This document shows positions 54,316 through 63,789 of a DNA stretch of 64,000 nucleotides, piece by piece; position 1 is the first letter of the stretch, and every line of letters begins with the position of its first letter. This DNA is from Paraburkholderia elongata (GTDB lineage Bacteria > Pseudomonadota > Gammaproteobacteria > Burkholderiales > Burkholderiaceae). Position numbers and translations under genes: made by a program. The DNA is taken from assembly GCF_013177735.1 (NCBI RefSeq), contig NZ_WOEZ01000260.1, forward strand, positions 1 through 64,000. Reading direction: 5' to 3'. The notes under the pieces were generated by a model, which saw nothing but the letters and a program-made list of their open reading frames with translations, made no database searches and was not told where the DNA came from.

Positions 54316-55242
54316 ATGTCATTCACCTATTGGAGTGCACAGGTGCGCAAATTGCCGAATTTCGTCTTATTGCGCGCCTTCGAAGCCGCTGCGCGTTTGC
54401 ACAGCTTTGCGCTCGCAGCGCGTGAACTCTGCCTGACGCCGTCGGCAATCAGCCACCAGGTCAAGGAGCTCGAGGAATATTTCGGGCGGCCGCTGTTCAT
54501 CAGACGAAATCGACGGATAGAACCCACCCCTGAGGCATTGCGTTTGCTCGACAGTGTGAGTCGCGTCTTCGATGTGCTCGAGTCGGCGTGCGCCGAGGTG
54601 TCCCTCGCGCCTCACGCACAGGTGCTCGCCGTACATTGCCCGCCAAGTTTCGCAGTGAAGTGGCTGGCTCCCCGGCTATCGGACTTCGCCCGGCATTACC
54701 CGGACATCACGCTTCGCCTGTCGACTGGTCCGGAGCCTCTGGACCTGAATCGTGCGCAAGAAATCGATGTCACCATCTCTTACGGCAGCGCGCTGGACCG
54801 TCCGGGAGTCGTGACGGTGCCGCTGGGGCGCGAGCCACTGGTTCCGATGTGCTCTCCCGCACTGCTCGAACGAGCGGCGACAGTAGAGCAACTTGTTCAG
54901 CAAGCGACGCTGATCGATAGTCCGCTCAGCCGCGTGACCTGGCGCGACTGGTTTGAAGCGAATGCGATGCCGATGCCCGAACGACCACGGCCATCGTTCG
55001 ACCGCGCGGCGCTTGCGATCTCGGCTGCCGTCGACGGCATGGGGTTGGTCCTGGAAAGCGTCCGACTGGCCGAGCGCGAACTCGCCCGGGGAGAACTGGT
55101 GGAGATCGGGCGCGACCGCTTCGTCAGGTTCGAACGCGAGACTCACTTCCTGTCATGCCGAACGACCGAAATCAATCAGCCCAGGCTGGCCGCCTTCCGC
55201 CAATGGCTACTCGGCCAGGCGCGCGACCACGCGCACGACTAG
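54316..55242 (+). CDS. LysR-family regulator, GcvA-like
   Basis: 308 residues. HTH LPNFVLLRAFEAAARLHSFALAARELCLTPSAISHQVKELEEYFGRPLFIRRNRRIEPTPE is of the GcvA/AmpR group. Divergent from the class II aldolase/ACS transporter operon across 90 bases. The first 10 codons may not be translated; MRKLPN-type starts are usual, but no good alternative ATG is present. Confidence 0.88.
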   Translation: MSFTYWSAQVRKLPNFVLLRAFEAAARLHSFALAARELCLTPSAISHQVKELEEYFGRPLFIRRNRRIEPTPEALRLLDSVSRVFDVLESACAEVSLAPHAQVLAVHCPPSFAVKWLAPRLSDFARHYPDITLRLSTGPEPLDLNRAQEIDVTISYGSALDRPGVVTVPLGREPLVPMCSPALLERAATVEQLVQQATLIDSPLSRVTWRDWFEANAMPMPERPRPSFDRAALAISAAVDGMGLVLESVRLAERELARGELVEIGRDRFVRFERETHFLSCRTTEINQPRLAAFRQWLLGQARDHAHD

Positions 55243-55472
55243 GACGCTTGTACGAAGGTTAATCAACCCGCAAGCGCCTTCGCCCAATGGCTGAGGTGAA
55301 ATGGAGTCAGATGGGTTCCTGCGACGCCAGCGTGGAAGGCTGCGGTCGCGCGAACCGTCCCCCGCCAGATGAATCTGATTCACGTTTTAATGAACAACGA
55401 TCGTTTGTCAGCGCGTCGCGTAGACGCGACTATCTTGCTGCGCTGCGCCAAGCGCGTTTTCACGGAGCAAGG

Positions 55473-55709
55473 ATGTCTGAAGTAATCGCAGGTCCATCGA
55501 CGGCAAATGTGATGTTGAGCCCACATGAAATTGCAACGCTGATGCTGGTCAAGGATGCGCCCGGCCGGATCGATCCCGGCCGAGCCGAGCTTCACGCACT
55601 ACTGGATCTCGAACTGGTGACGGTGGAGCGTCCCGCAGCCGGGTTCCCTCTTCCCAACGTCACGCCACTTGGCGATGCCATTTTGCGGTCAATCGCGCGG
55701 CTATTCTGA
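55473..55709 (+). CDS. Small hypothetical protein
   Basis: 78 residues. The C-terminal part (SPHEIATLMLVKDAPGRIDPGRAELHALLDLELVTVERP) resembles a small winged-helix-like unit. GGAG lies about 6 bases before the ATG. Burkholderiaceae carry many such short proteins of unknown function. Confidence 0.6.
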   Translation: MSEVIAGPSTANVMLSPHEIATLMLVKDAPGRIDPGRAELHALLDLELVTVERPAAGFPLPNVTPLGDAILRSIARLF

Positions 55710-55830
55710 TCGATACGCAGCATCTGAAATGCACGTCGTTGAACGGAGCGATCTCGTGAAGACCTGTTCCCTTCTGTCACGTTGAGCGGAAGCTGCTCAT
55801 GCCTCGGATTTGACGTTGCTGGAGACAATC

Positions 55831-55989
55831 TTGAACCTGAAATGGATAGGAATTGCAATCGGCACAAGCGCGATGGCCATCGCTGCGGTTGCCGTTTTGG
55901 ACCACTATCGCTGCGAGCGATACCGCGCGAATCTCTTGCGAAACCTCGATCGCCACGCGTCGCCCCTGACGCAAAATCAAACCTGGTAG
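55831..55989 (+). CDS. Possible small membrane protein
   Basis: 52 residues from a TTG: MNLKWIGIAIGTSAMAIAAVAVL then a basic tail HYRCERYRANLLRNLDRH. One transmembrane segment and a positive C-terminal side. GGAGAC lies seven bases before the TTG. No homologue known to me. The TTG start and short length keep this tentative. Confidence 0.4.
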   Translation: MNLKWIGIAIGTSAMAIAAVAVLDHYRCERYRANLLRNLDRHASPLTQNQTW

Positions 55990-56524
55990 TCTTGAGTATT
56001 GAGGCGAGCGGTTCTCGATCCTCTCGAAAGCCGACATTCTGTGGGTGATGGCGCCGCAAAACCGCCCTTCACTGAAAGGTCACTTCGACTTGTTCGAATC
56101 AGCGTCAGGGCAGCCGTTGCCATCTGCAGCAAAGGAATCCGCTTCAAACCAGAGTTGATGGCCAAATCGAGCGTCAGCAGCGATCGGCTTTGCAGGACAC
56201 GGCTGCGATCGCCGGAAATGCCATGGCTTTAGACAGGTGGTGGAGATAGGACTTATTCGTTGGGGGCATCGGGCGCCGCGGTCGGTGGGCATGGCGTTTT
56301 GGGGCTCGGCGGCACGATTGGCCATGCACGGCCGGCATCCGTGAGCGTCGGTCTCGGTCGCATGCACCCATGTTTGTGTCGGGTCGTATGGATATGCCCG
56401 CACCGGACCGGAACGTCTTCTTTGCAGTGGCCATGCAATTGGGCCCACATGCTGATCCACCGGCATGTGAGCCGTTTGCACCTAGGCGAGGGAGATCAGG
56501 CCCGCGAAGCAGGGTTCCTGGTGG
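55990..56524. other. Intergenic stretch, no gene recognised
   Basis: About 530 bases with scattered short frames but no credible start or RBS. It ends at the nitroreductase stop. Confidence 0.4.
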
Positions 56525-57157
56525 TCAGAGCAATTTGCAGGCCTCGTCAAAATCTAGGCGTGGGCTGCGCGGGAACAGCCCTGCCGGATCACCATAGCCC
56601 AGATTGCAGAGGAAATTCGACTTGATGTGGCTGTCGGGAAAGTACTCCTGCTGGAAGGTGCCCTCCTGTGCGCTCGCAGGAAAAAATTCATGGTCAACTT
56701 TTGCATGATCGAACCCGGACATCGGACCACAATCCAGTCCGAGCGAGCGGGCAGCCAGGATGAAATAAGCCCCTTGTAGCGAGCTATTGCGCCGTGCCGT
56801 GACCTCGGCCAGTTCCGGTGTGTCGGCGAACCAGGCTCGCGCATCTGCGTGCGGGAAGAGTTTAGGCAGCTTGTCATAGAACTTGCCGTCATAAGCGATG
56901 ATGGCAGTCACCGGTGCGCTCATCGTCTTGTCGATATTGCCTGGTGCCAATGCCGGTAGAAGTCGTTGCTTCGCTTCCTGAGTGCGCAGAAACAGAATAC
57001 GTGCTGGGCTGCAGTTTGCGCTCGTTGGACACCACTTCATCAGCTCGTAGAGTTCGCGCAATGTGTCATCACTGACCGGTTTAGGCAGCCAGCTGTTGTG
57101 GGTTCGAGCCTGACGGAACAGCAGATCCATCCCTTCTTCATTCACTCGTTTGTCCAT
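56525..57157 (-). CDS. Nitroreductase, RutE/malonic-semialdehyde-reductase type
   Basis: 210 residues, an FMN-dependent nitroreductase. RQARTHNSWLPKPVSDDTLRELYELMKWCPTSANCSPARILFL and the later LAARSLGLDCGPMSGFDHAKVD match the RutE subgroup, which reduces malonic semialdehyde or similar. No other pyrimidine-degradation genes are nearby, so the substrate is open. Divergent from the quinone-reductase side. Confidence 0.9.
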   Translation of the reverse strand: MDKRVNEEGMDLLFRQARTHNSWLPKPVSDDTLRELYELMKWCPTSANCSPARILFLRTQEAKQRLLPALAPGNIDKTMSAPVTAIIAYDGKFYDKLPKLFPHADARAWFADTPELAEVTARRNSSLQGAYFILAARSLGLDCGPMSGFDHAKVDHEFFPASAQEGTFQQEYFPDSHIKSNFLCNLGYGDPAGLFPRSPRLDFDEACKLL

Positions 57158-57399
57158 ATTTGCCTCCCAACGGAAACGGACGTTGCAAGTTGCCTTCTTG
57201 CATCAACAACCACGAAATCTTGGAGGGCGGTATGCCGTCCAAGCGTTTCGTGAACATCACGCAGCAGGTCATCGATGATCTGAGCGCAGCCCCGTTTGGG
57301 TGTTATAGACGTACCACGCGTCGTTCATGGAAAAATTTGCGCGGGCGGGTACCGGTGACGCTCCGGGGAGCGCCCCCAAACCAAGTCGGGAGAACCATC

Positions 57400-57594
57400 A
57401 TGTCACTGCAAGACAAGCTCGACGCATTCAAGGCGGACTTCGAGGCAGGCAACACCGGCGGCGAGCTCACTTTCTTCCCTATACTTCCATATATTTCGGA
57501 GTTGGCTGACCAGCCGACTACTTTGCAACTTCAAGTGAGGATGCTATGCGCGCAGCCTGGTACTCAAGAAACGGGGAGGCTCGGGAGGTTCTGA
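57400..57594 (+). pseudogene. Peroxiredoxin-like (AhpC/TSA) gene, 5' stub
   Basis: The ATG at 57400 (GGGAGA upstream) opens with MSLQDKLDAFKADFEAGN, the usual start of small AhpC/TSA-family peroxiredoxins. The sequence then leaves the family and ends at 57594 with no peroxidatic Cys. Only about 18 codons of the original gene survive. It overlaps the start of the quinone-reductase gene in another frame. Confidence 0.6.
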
Positions 57595-58526
57595 TGGTTG
57601 GTGAGATGCCGATTCCAGAACCTGGGAGAGGTGAAGTTCGTGTCCGAATAGCCTGCTCGGGAGTAAATCCGTCTGATGTCAAGTCGAGGCGTAATCGACC
57701 GCTAGCCAGTGAGCGTATCGTGCCACACAGTGACGGCGCTGGCGTCATTGATATGGTTGGTGAAGGCGTGAATCCCGACCGAATAGGGGAACGGGTCTGG
57801 GTCTGGAACGGTCAATGGCAGCGCCCAATGGGCACTGCCGCCCAGTATGTCGTACTGCCTGAATTGCAGGCCGTGGAATTGCCGGCCGCAGTAGATTTTG
57901 CTGCGGCAGCCTGCCTCGGCATTCCTGCCACGACGGCCTTTCAGGCGATTCATATGTTAGGCGACATCACCGGAAAAACCGTGCTGGTCGTTGGTGCGTC
58001 TTCCGCTGTGGGACACTATGCCACTCAGTTTGCCGCCATGGGCGGCGCCAAGGTGATAGGAACCGTAGGGTCCGTAGAGAAGGCACGACATGCAGTGGAT
58101 GCTGGCACCTCTGAGACGATCTACTACAAGGAAGAGAACGTTCCTGAAAGGGTCAAGGCAATCACCAAGGGGCTCGGCGTTCATGCGATCGTCGACATGG
58201 ATTTCTCAACGACGATCAAATGGCTTCCCTTCGGAGTTCTTGCGCCTCATGGAACAATCATCTGCTACGGTTCTAATGCCCCCGGCGAAACAGCAGTGCC
58301 GTTTCGCGACCTTCTTTTTGGCTCAATTAGCCTGCGCTTCTTTGTCGTGTACGACCTTGATCGAGTAGACAGGCAAAGGGCGACTGACGGCCTCACGAAG
58401 CTACTGGAGGAGGGGAAGCTACAGCACACGATCGGGGCACGTTTTCCCTTGGACGACATTGCTGCAGCGCATGAAGCTGTCGAAGCTGGAAGCCTGATAG
58501 GCAACGTTGTATTAGACCTACCTTGA
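57546..58526 (+). CDS. Zinc-independent quinone oxidoreductase (MDR family)
   Basis: 326 residues, medium-chain dehydrogenase/reductase without the structural zinc cysteines. GVNPSDVKSR, PHSDGAGVIDMVGEGV, the NADPH loop LVVGASSAVGHYATQFAAMGGAKVIGT and IDDIAAAHEAV-like LDDIAAAHEAVEAG are standard quinone-oxidoreductase marks. GAGG precedes the ATG. Role: NADPH-dependent reduction of quinones or enones. Confidence 0.92.
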   Translation: MRAAWYSRNGEAREVLMVGEMPIPEPGRGEVRVRIACSGVNPSDVKSRRNRPLASERIVPHSDGAGVIDMVGEGVNPDRIGERVWVWNGQWQRPMGTAAQYVVLPELQAVELPAAVDFAAAACLGIPATTAFQAIHMLGDITGKTVLVVGASSAVGHYATQFAAMGGAKVIGTVGSVEKARHAVDAGTSETIYYKEENVPERVKAITKGLGVHAIVDMDFSTTIKWLPFGVLAPHGTIICYGSNAPGETAVPFRDLLFGSISLRFFVVYDLDRVDRQRATDGLTKLLEEGKLQHTIGARFPLDDIAAAHEAVEAGSLIGNVVLDLP

Positions 58527-58665
58527 CCCGATCTCAGCAACAGCACGATGTCGAGCACGCTTTGATCTTTCCCGAGGTCCTTGTTCCGCAGCCGGCATTG
58601 CGGAGCCCCGCCGCCAGGCAAGGGCAACGAAGGCTGCGCCGCCGGAAGGCAGGCTAGGAGGGACT

Positions 58666-59052
58666 ATGAAGGTTGCTGAGCTGGAGGGAGTCCTATTGGA
58701 CTACTGGGTAGCGCGAGCCGAAGATCTACTTCATCCGCATATCGACGATGGGCTATGTTGGGTGGAAGAGCCTGCTTGCGATGGTGACCCAGCGGGCGCT
58801 TTAGACACAGCGTTCTCTCCTGCGAGCGATTGGGCCGTTGGCGGCCCGATCATCGAGCGTGAAGACTACTGCCTACCCCGCGTCAACACAAATGTCGGCA
58901 CACTGCACCACGGCGGTTACGCAGCATCCACACCGGCTGGTTTTTGCTTCTATGGAAAAACGCCGCTGATCGCCGCCATGCGTGCCTACGTTGCAGACAA
59001 GTTCGGCGAGGAAGTGCCTGACGAGGCGACGACCGGGACTAAGCCGGAATAG
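58666..59052 (+). CDS. NinX/DUF2591-like phage-type protein
   Basis: 128 residues. MKVAELEGVLLDYWVARAE, then AFSPASDWAVGGPIIERE and a late GKTPLIAAMRAYVADKFGEEVP match the NinX (DUF2591) family of lambdoid phages and prophage remnants. A good purine-rich RBS (ggaggga) precedes the ATG. It suggests phage-derived DNA here. Its function is unknown even in phages. Confidence 0.82.
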   Translation: MKVAELEGVLLDYWVARAEDLLHPHIDDGLCWVEEPACDGDPAGALDTAFSPASDWAVGGPIIEREDYCLPRVNTNVGTLHHGGYAASTPAGFCFYGKTPLIAAMRAYVADKFGEEVPDEATTGTKPE

Positions 59053-59657
59053 TCTGCCCCGCCACAATCTTCTCCAGAGCCGCCTTGGTGCTTGCGTACC
59101 CGTCACTGAACAACCGCAGCCGGATCTCGATCGGCATGTTGCGATCGAGGGAGCTGGCCTACCCCGTCGGCACGCGCACGATTGTCACGCCGTCCTTCGT
59201 GTAGCACGATTTTTCTGCGTTCGGGCGACGGGAGGTGATGATGAAAAGCCGGCCAGGCAAACGGGCACCCCGAAGATTGCGTCGAGCCCCTTGGCGGGAA
59301 CTGAGGCCGCCTAAAGTGCCCGTGTCGGCGGTCAACGAAGTAGGCGAAAACGAACAGCGCCGCGATAGCCAACGGCACCATTACTGAGAAAGCGACACTT
59401 CACACAATGATGCGTCCACCAGCAGAAGTATGTCGATTACGGAAGTTCGCCATCGGACCGGGTTCGGCCAGTTTCTGCCGCTCGAACGAATGTCCCGAAG
59501 GTCCGCTTGTAACCTGACATGTGACGGACGTGATTCCACTGCGAGTTTCTCCGTTCATCGGTCAACGATCCATTGGCGGCGCGTGGTTGTCTGCGCGCTG
59601 CGATTTGCCAGATTGCTGGTCTGAGGCCGGTGGAGTAGGCGCGACGGGCACGGGTGA
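59053..59657. other. Region without confident genes between NinX-like and propeller genes
   Basis: On the minus strand a frame at 59103-59381 starts MVPLAIAALFVFAYFVDRRH, a single transmembrane-like helix, but then turns unlike coding sequence. A shifted frame reads IITSRRPNAEKSCYTKDGVTIVRVPTG to a stop. It may be a decayed phage membrane gene. Nothing else is supported. Confidence 0.35.
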
Positions 59658-61583
59658 TCACGGAGTCCAACGATAAACAACGATGCTGGAGCCGTTGTAG
59701 TTGTCCTTCGTGACCACGTACTCCCCGGTCGATCGAAGGTACGATCTAAGACCGTACATCGAATCCACGTCATTGCCGACGTACACATTGCTGGGGTTGC
59801 TGTTGATGAACGTATTGTCCAACCTGCCCGTCGTCAGGTTGAAGGCATCGATGTTGGGCACGGTGTGGACGTAGCCAACGAACAGGTAGTTGCCAGCAGC
59901 AGTGAGGGACTTCGGATTGGCGCTGGTGAGCGTGATAACCGGGTTCGGGTTGGTTGTGTTGCCGGCGAGCCACCCGTGGTAGACCTCTACGCGGGTTCCG
60001 ATGCCGGTCCAGTCCGTGCTGCCCGTGATCCGCTGCCCGAGAATCATCGTGTCGCTTTCGGGCAGGTAGATGATGCGGCTCAGGTCACCGATCGATGCAG
60101 GAACCGGCACGGTTACGGGCGCTCCCCATGACGGCTTGCCGTTCGCATCGAACCCGGTCAGCGGCCAGTGCCAGATCCGGTTCGTCTTGTCGAGCCCGGC
60201 CCACACGTCGCCCCTGCTGTCGAGGCAGAAGCCGTTGCGAACCAGCGCAGTGGCATTGAATAGCGTGCCCGGCAATACCCCATCCGGGACGGCAGTGTAG
60301 CCCTGGGCGGCGTCAAAGTGGAAGAAGTAGAAGCCGTCGGGGTTCTGGTCAGTGGCGACCAGCACCCTGTTCGTTCCTGCGCTCGCAATCATGCCGAAGT
60401 GCAGGCCGCGACCCCGGTAAGTCACGTCGAGGCGGGGGTCGGACGGATACGTGAACGGGTCAACGGTGTTGGCGACAAACTTCCAGTCCGCACTACCTGT
60501 GCCTGAATAGATGTTCACGCCGGAATAGAACAGGGTTGCGTCAGTCGCCGGATCGGGGGCGGCTATCGCCTCGAAATTCAGTGCACGCAGGTTGTAGAGG
60601 AGCTTGCCTGTCGGGCTGTATGCGTAGAGGTCTGTGCCTCCTGTGCGGCCATGGTCCCATGAGCCTCCCCACGGCTGGGAAAGGATGTAGAGGTTGCCGG
60701 CCGAGTCTTTGCCGATGCCGTCGATGCGCGCGAAGCGCAGACTCCCCACCTGCCCTTTCGTACCAGTCGTTGTATCCAGATAGCCACCCTTCACCCCGAA
60801 CGTGCTTTTCAGTGTCCACGTGCGCGTGTCGTAGATCTTCGCGTTCTGGTCCGGTCCTGCGTCGCCGATCCAAAGATACTGCGTGGTTGGGTCGAAGTAG
60901 AGCGCATGCGGGACTTCGCCAGCGGGCAGGGTGAGCGTATGCAGGATCGTGCCGGTCTGGCTGACCTGAAGGACGGTGCCCTCTGCCTCCTGGGCGACGA
61001 GGATGTTGCCATTGCGGTCGAACGCTAGTGCGCCGGGGTCAGTCACGGCAATGTCACGCAGCCAGGTGCCATTGATGTCGTAAAGTCGCATGCGCGCGCA
61101 CGGGTTGTCGCTCGCCATCCAGAAGTGGGACCAGGTGGCGATACCGGTGATCACATCGGCGCGCCGCTCGGTGGTGTCGCACGAGACCTGGATGTTCTGG
61201 TCAAACGCCCCCGTCACCCGGTCGTATCTGATCACCAGGCCGCTCGAGTAGACCCCGTTCACGCGTCCCCACTGGCGCGGTGCCCAGAGCTTGGTGGCAT
61301 TGCCGGTGATGGCACTGCCTTGTGGTTCACCATGCGCGCCAAGGCTGCCGGCGTTCAAACCACTCTTGTAGATCGCAATGCCGCCCTCGTTCTCGTCCCA
61401 CATGGAAGCGGTGTAAATGGTGCCTTCTGGCGCAACCCACATCGAACGCGCGGCGTTACCTACGTGAGTGACGTTAGTCCCAAACGTATTCGCTATCCAG
61501 TCAGTCGTGTACTGGCCCTGACATTCTGACGCGATCGTAGCGCTCAGCATTACCGCAAGGAATGCGGCACAAATTCGTTTCAT
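59658..61583 (-). CDS. Secreted beta-propeller protein (NHL/SMP-30-like)
   Basis: 641 residues from ATG 61583 (GGGG upstream). Signal peptide ICAAFLAVMLSATIASECQG cleaved near QGQYTTD. The rest is beta-rich with propeller-like repeats: IARDPG-type DPGALAFDRNGNILVAQE, VPHALYFDPTTQYLWIGDAG, GIGKDSAGNLYILSQPWGG and FCLDSRGDVWAGLDKTN. Probably an extracellular or periplasmic binding protein or enzyme of unknown substrate. Longer in-frame starts to 61784 lack the signal peptide at the N terminus. It sits between phage-like and recombinase genes. Confidence 0.8.
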   Translation of the reverse strand: MKRICAAFLAVMLSATIASECQGQYTTDWIANTFGTNVTHVGNAARSMWVAPEGTIYTASMWDENEGGIAIYKSGLNAGSLGAHGEPQGSAITGNATKLWAPRQWGRVNGVYSSGLVIRYDRVTGAFDQNIQVSCDTTERRADVITGIATWSHFWMASDNPCARMRLYDINGTWLRDIAVTDPGALAFDRNGNILVAQEAEGTVLQVSQTGTILHTLTLPAGEVPHALYFDPTTQYLWIGDAGPDQNAKIYDTRTWTLKSTFGVKGGYLDTTTGTKGQVGSLRFARIDGIGKDSAGNLYILSQPWGGSWDHGRTGGTDLYAYSPTGKLLYNLRALNFEAIAAPDPATDATLFYSGVNIYSGTGSADWKFVANTVDPFTYPSDPRLDVTYRGRGLHFGMIASAGTNRVLVATDQNPDGFYFFHFDAAQGYTAVPDGVLPGTLFNATALVRNGFCLDSRGDVWAGLDKTNRIWHWPLTGFDANGKPSWGAPVTVPVPASIGDLSRIIYLPESDTMILGQRITGSTDWTGIGTRVEVYHGWLAGNTTNPNPVITLTSANPKSLTAAGNYLFVGYVHTVPNIDAFNLTTGRLDNTFINSNPSNVYVGNDVDSMYGLRSYLRSTGEYVVTKDNYNGSSIVVYRWTP

Positions 61584-61998
61584 GACGTACCCCCAATTTG
61601 CAACACGTGCAACGGCCGCCATCAGGAGACCGGATGGCTGCAATGAGGTGGCTGGCAAGTAAGGATGCGGTCCGGCGCAATCAAATCGGCGGGCCGCACA
61701 GGCCGGCACGTCCCGCGCCGGTTTTGTCAGTCGAGGGACGTGCTTCTGAAAAATAGTGCTCTGGGCGCGAAGCCCGAAGACCAAACCGAGCAGAAGTGTG
61801 CGATTGCGTACGTTGGCATTTTCATGGCACCGTCACATTAACCGGCTGCCGCACCTGGGCATGCGGGTCAACGAACGACCGATCCACCTTTGGACGCCGC
61901 CGTTGAGATCGGCTGGACTGACGGGCCGAAGTGGGTCGAACAGCGCCCACCGGTCGTCGGCGCAGACTTGCACTCCCTTTACTTGAAAGGAGTGTGTC

Positions 61999-62625
61999 AT
62001 GGAAGCGACCACGGTCAACACCCCGGCCCGCGTGCTGTGGAACAAGGGCAAGTTCACAGGCCAGAAGCCGCCACTGAAACTGAAGGAAATCTGGGCCATC
62101 CGGATTCGCCTGCAACTTTCAGCGCGAACGCGTGATCTCGCGATTTTTAACCTAGCCATCGACAGCAAGTTGAGAGCATGCGATCTGACTAAACTACGAG
62201 TGCGTGATATTTGCCACGGCCACCACGTTGCGTCACGGGCAACGGTCATGCAGCAGAAAACTCAGCGTCCCGTCCAGTTCGAGATCACCGAGCAGACTCG
62301 GGATAGCGCAGAAGCGTGGATCAGGACAGCTAGACTGTCGCAGTCGGACTTTTTGTTCCCGAGCCGGATTCACGGATCGCCACACCTTTCAACACGCCAA
62401 TACGCACGCCTCGTGCATCGCTGGATCGCGTCGATTGGTCTCGACGACACGGCGTATGGAACCCATACAATGCGCCGGACTAAGGCATCGCTGATCTACC
62501 GGCGCACAAAAAACCTGCGGGCGGTACAGTTGCTACTTGGCCATTCCAAACTTGAAAGCACAGTTCGATATCTCGGCATTGAGGTAGACGATGCGCTTGA
62601 GATGGCCGAACAAACTGAGGTTTGA
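61999..62625 (+). CDS. Minimal tyrosine recombinase
   Basis: 208 residues: only the catalytic core of a tyrosine recombinase, without the N-terminal DNA-binding SAM-like domain. All catalytic residues are readable: Arg59 (LRACDL), Lys87, His156-x2-Arg159 (GTHTMRRTK), His182 (LLGHSKLESTVRYL) and Tyr191. AGGAG precedes the ATG. Its small size resembles integrases of Burkholderiaceae islands. No att site was recognised. Confidence 0.9.
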   Translation: MEATTVNTPARVLWNKGKFTGQKPPLKLKEIWAIRIRLQLSARTRDLAIFNLAIDSKLRACDLTKLRVRDICHGHHVASRATVMQQKTQRPVQFEITEQTRDSAEAWIRTARLSQSDFLFPSRIHGSPHLSTRQYARLVHRWIASIGLDDTAYGTHTMRRTKASLIYRRTKNLRAVQLLLGHSKLESTVRYLGIEVDDALEMAEQTEV

Positions 62626-63023
62626 ACTGAAGACTTACCGGGCGGTGGTCGGGCGCTGTCCGGCCAGGAGGCGACGGTCGCTTGAGATCGGTCGATTGGG
62701 CGTTTACAGACCAAAACCGGCCGGTCAGGAATTTCTCGACCGGCACTTCAATGGTCCAGCGAGCCGTTCCGGAAGTTCGCGACAGGTCCGAGTTCCGGCC
62801 GACTGTAGTCCGTCGAACGAGGCGCCCGATAATAACCGACATGTGCACACGATATGACACTTAGTTATTTGGACTGTTTCTCCGTTCTGCTATACCCAAC
62901 GCATAGGCTGTGCGCGGCCCACCTGCTGCACGGTCAGTCGGCGCGCGTTGCGACGGGCGCGATACAGGGGCAACGCTTTGGTGGGAACCGCTTCTTCGGG
63001 CGGCAGGCCGCCAGGAGGCTGAT
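62626..63023. other. Intergenic region before the DsrE genes
   Basis: About 400 bases, no convincing gene. It should carry the promoter of the DsrE operon; possible att or terminator sites of the recombinase region were not recognised. Confidence 0.4.
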
Positions 63024-63350
63024 ATGGCAAATTACCTGTTCGTAGAATCGCGCGATCCGTATGGTACTGGGGATACCCAACAGATCGGTGAACTGGTCAA
63101 GGGTCTACGCCAGAGGAACAACGCGGTCACGCTTTTCCTAGTTCAAAACGGCGTGCTTTCCACTCGCCCGGGTGCGAAATTCAGCGAGCGGTACGCGGAG
63201 CTGACGCGCAGCGGCATCACTGTTCTTGCTGATGAATTCTCCCTTCGTGAACGGGCGATCGGGAGGTTGACGGAAGGTGTCCAGAAGGCAGACATCGACC
63301 AACTTGTGGATGTCCTGTTTGTGGCAGGCACCAAGGCCATTTGGCATTGA
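63024..63350 (+). CDS. DsrE-family protein 1
   Basis: 108 residues, starting MANYLFVESRDPYGTGD, which is the usual DsrE/DsrF-like Rossmann strand, followed by LVKGLRQRNNAVTLFLVQNGVLSTR and ITVLADEFSLRERAI. AGGAGG lies 6 bases before the ATG. DsrE-type proteins move sulfur as persulfides on Cys; the usual Cys is not evident here. First gene of an operon of three. Confidence 0.85.
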   Translation: MANYLFVESRDPYGTGDTQQIGELVKGLRQRNNAVTLFLVQNGVLSTRPGAKFSERYAELTRSGITVLADEFSLRERAIGRLTEGVQKADIDQLVDVLFVAGTKAIWH

Positions 63351-63365
63351 AGCAAGGAGAACGTG

Positions 63366-63779
63366 ATGGCTACCGGTAAGAAATTGACGCTGGCACTGAT
63401 GGATCCCCCGTATGAGAAGGCAGCTAGCACCACGGCGCTACGCATTGTCGATGCGGCACTGCGTCGAGGCCACGACGTGACGGTGTTCGCCTACGAAGGG
63501 GCAGTCAATCTGACGATGAAGGCGCAGGCCCCGCATGCCAATCCGGTCAAGGGCACATCTGTGGAGGAAGAGGATCACCCGACCACCAGGGACTGGGTTG
63601 CAGCCCTGTTTCAACTCGCTGGCCAGGAAGGTGTCAAGCTCGATTGGATCAACTGCGGCCTATGTGTGGACGAACGCGGTGCAGGCGACTGGATTGAGGG
63701 TCCGCGCCGCGGCAGCCCTAAAGATTTTCTTGAGTCCGTGACCCAGAGTGACGCCGTGCTCGTAATCCCGACGAAATAG
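63366..63779 (+). CDS. DsrE/TusD-family protein 2
   Basis: 137 residues. LTLALMDPPYEKAASTTALRIVDAALRRGHDVTVFAYEGAV is a DsrE/TusD-like opening, and DWINCGLCVDERG gives two Cys in a CGLC motif that could carry persulfide. The ATG at 63366 follows AAGGAGA, with GTG at 63363 an alternative. It lies 15 bases after protein 1. Confidence 0.85.
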   Translation: MATGKKLTLALMDPPYEKAASTTALRIVDAALRRGHDVTVFAYEGAVNLTMKAQAPHANPVKGTSVEEEDHPTTRDWVAALFQLAGQEGVKLDWINCGLCVDERGAGDWIEGPRRGSPKDFLESVTQSDAVLVIPTK

Positions 63780-63789
63780 GAGTCGCGCC

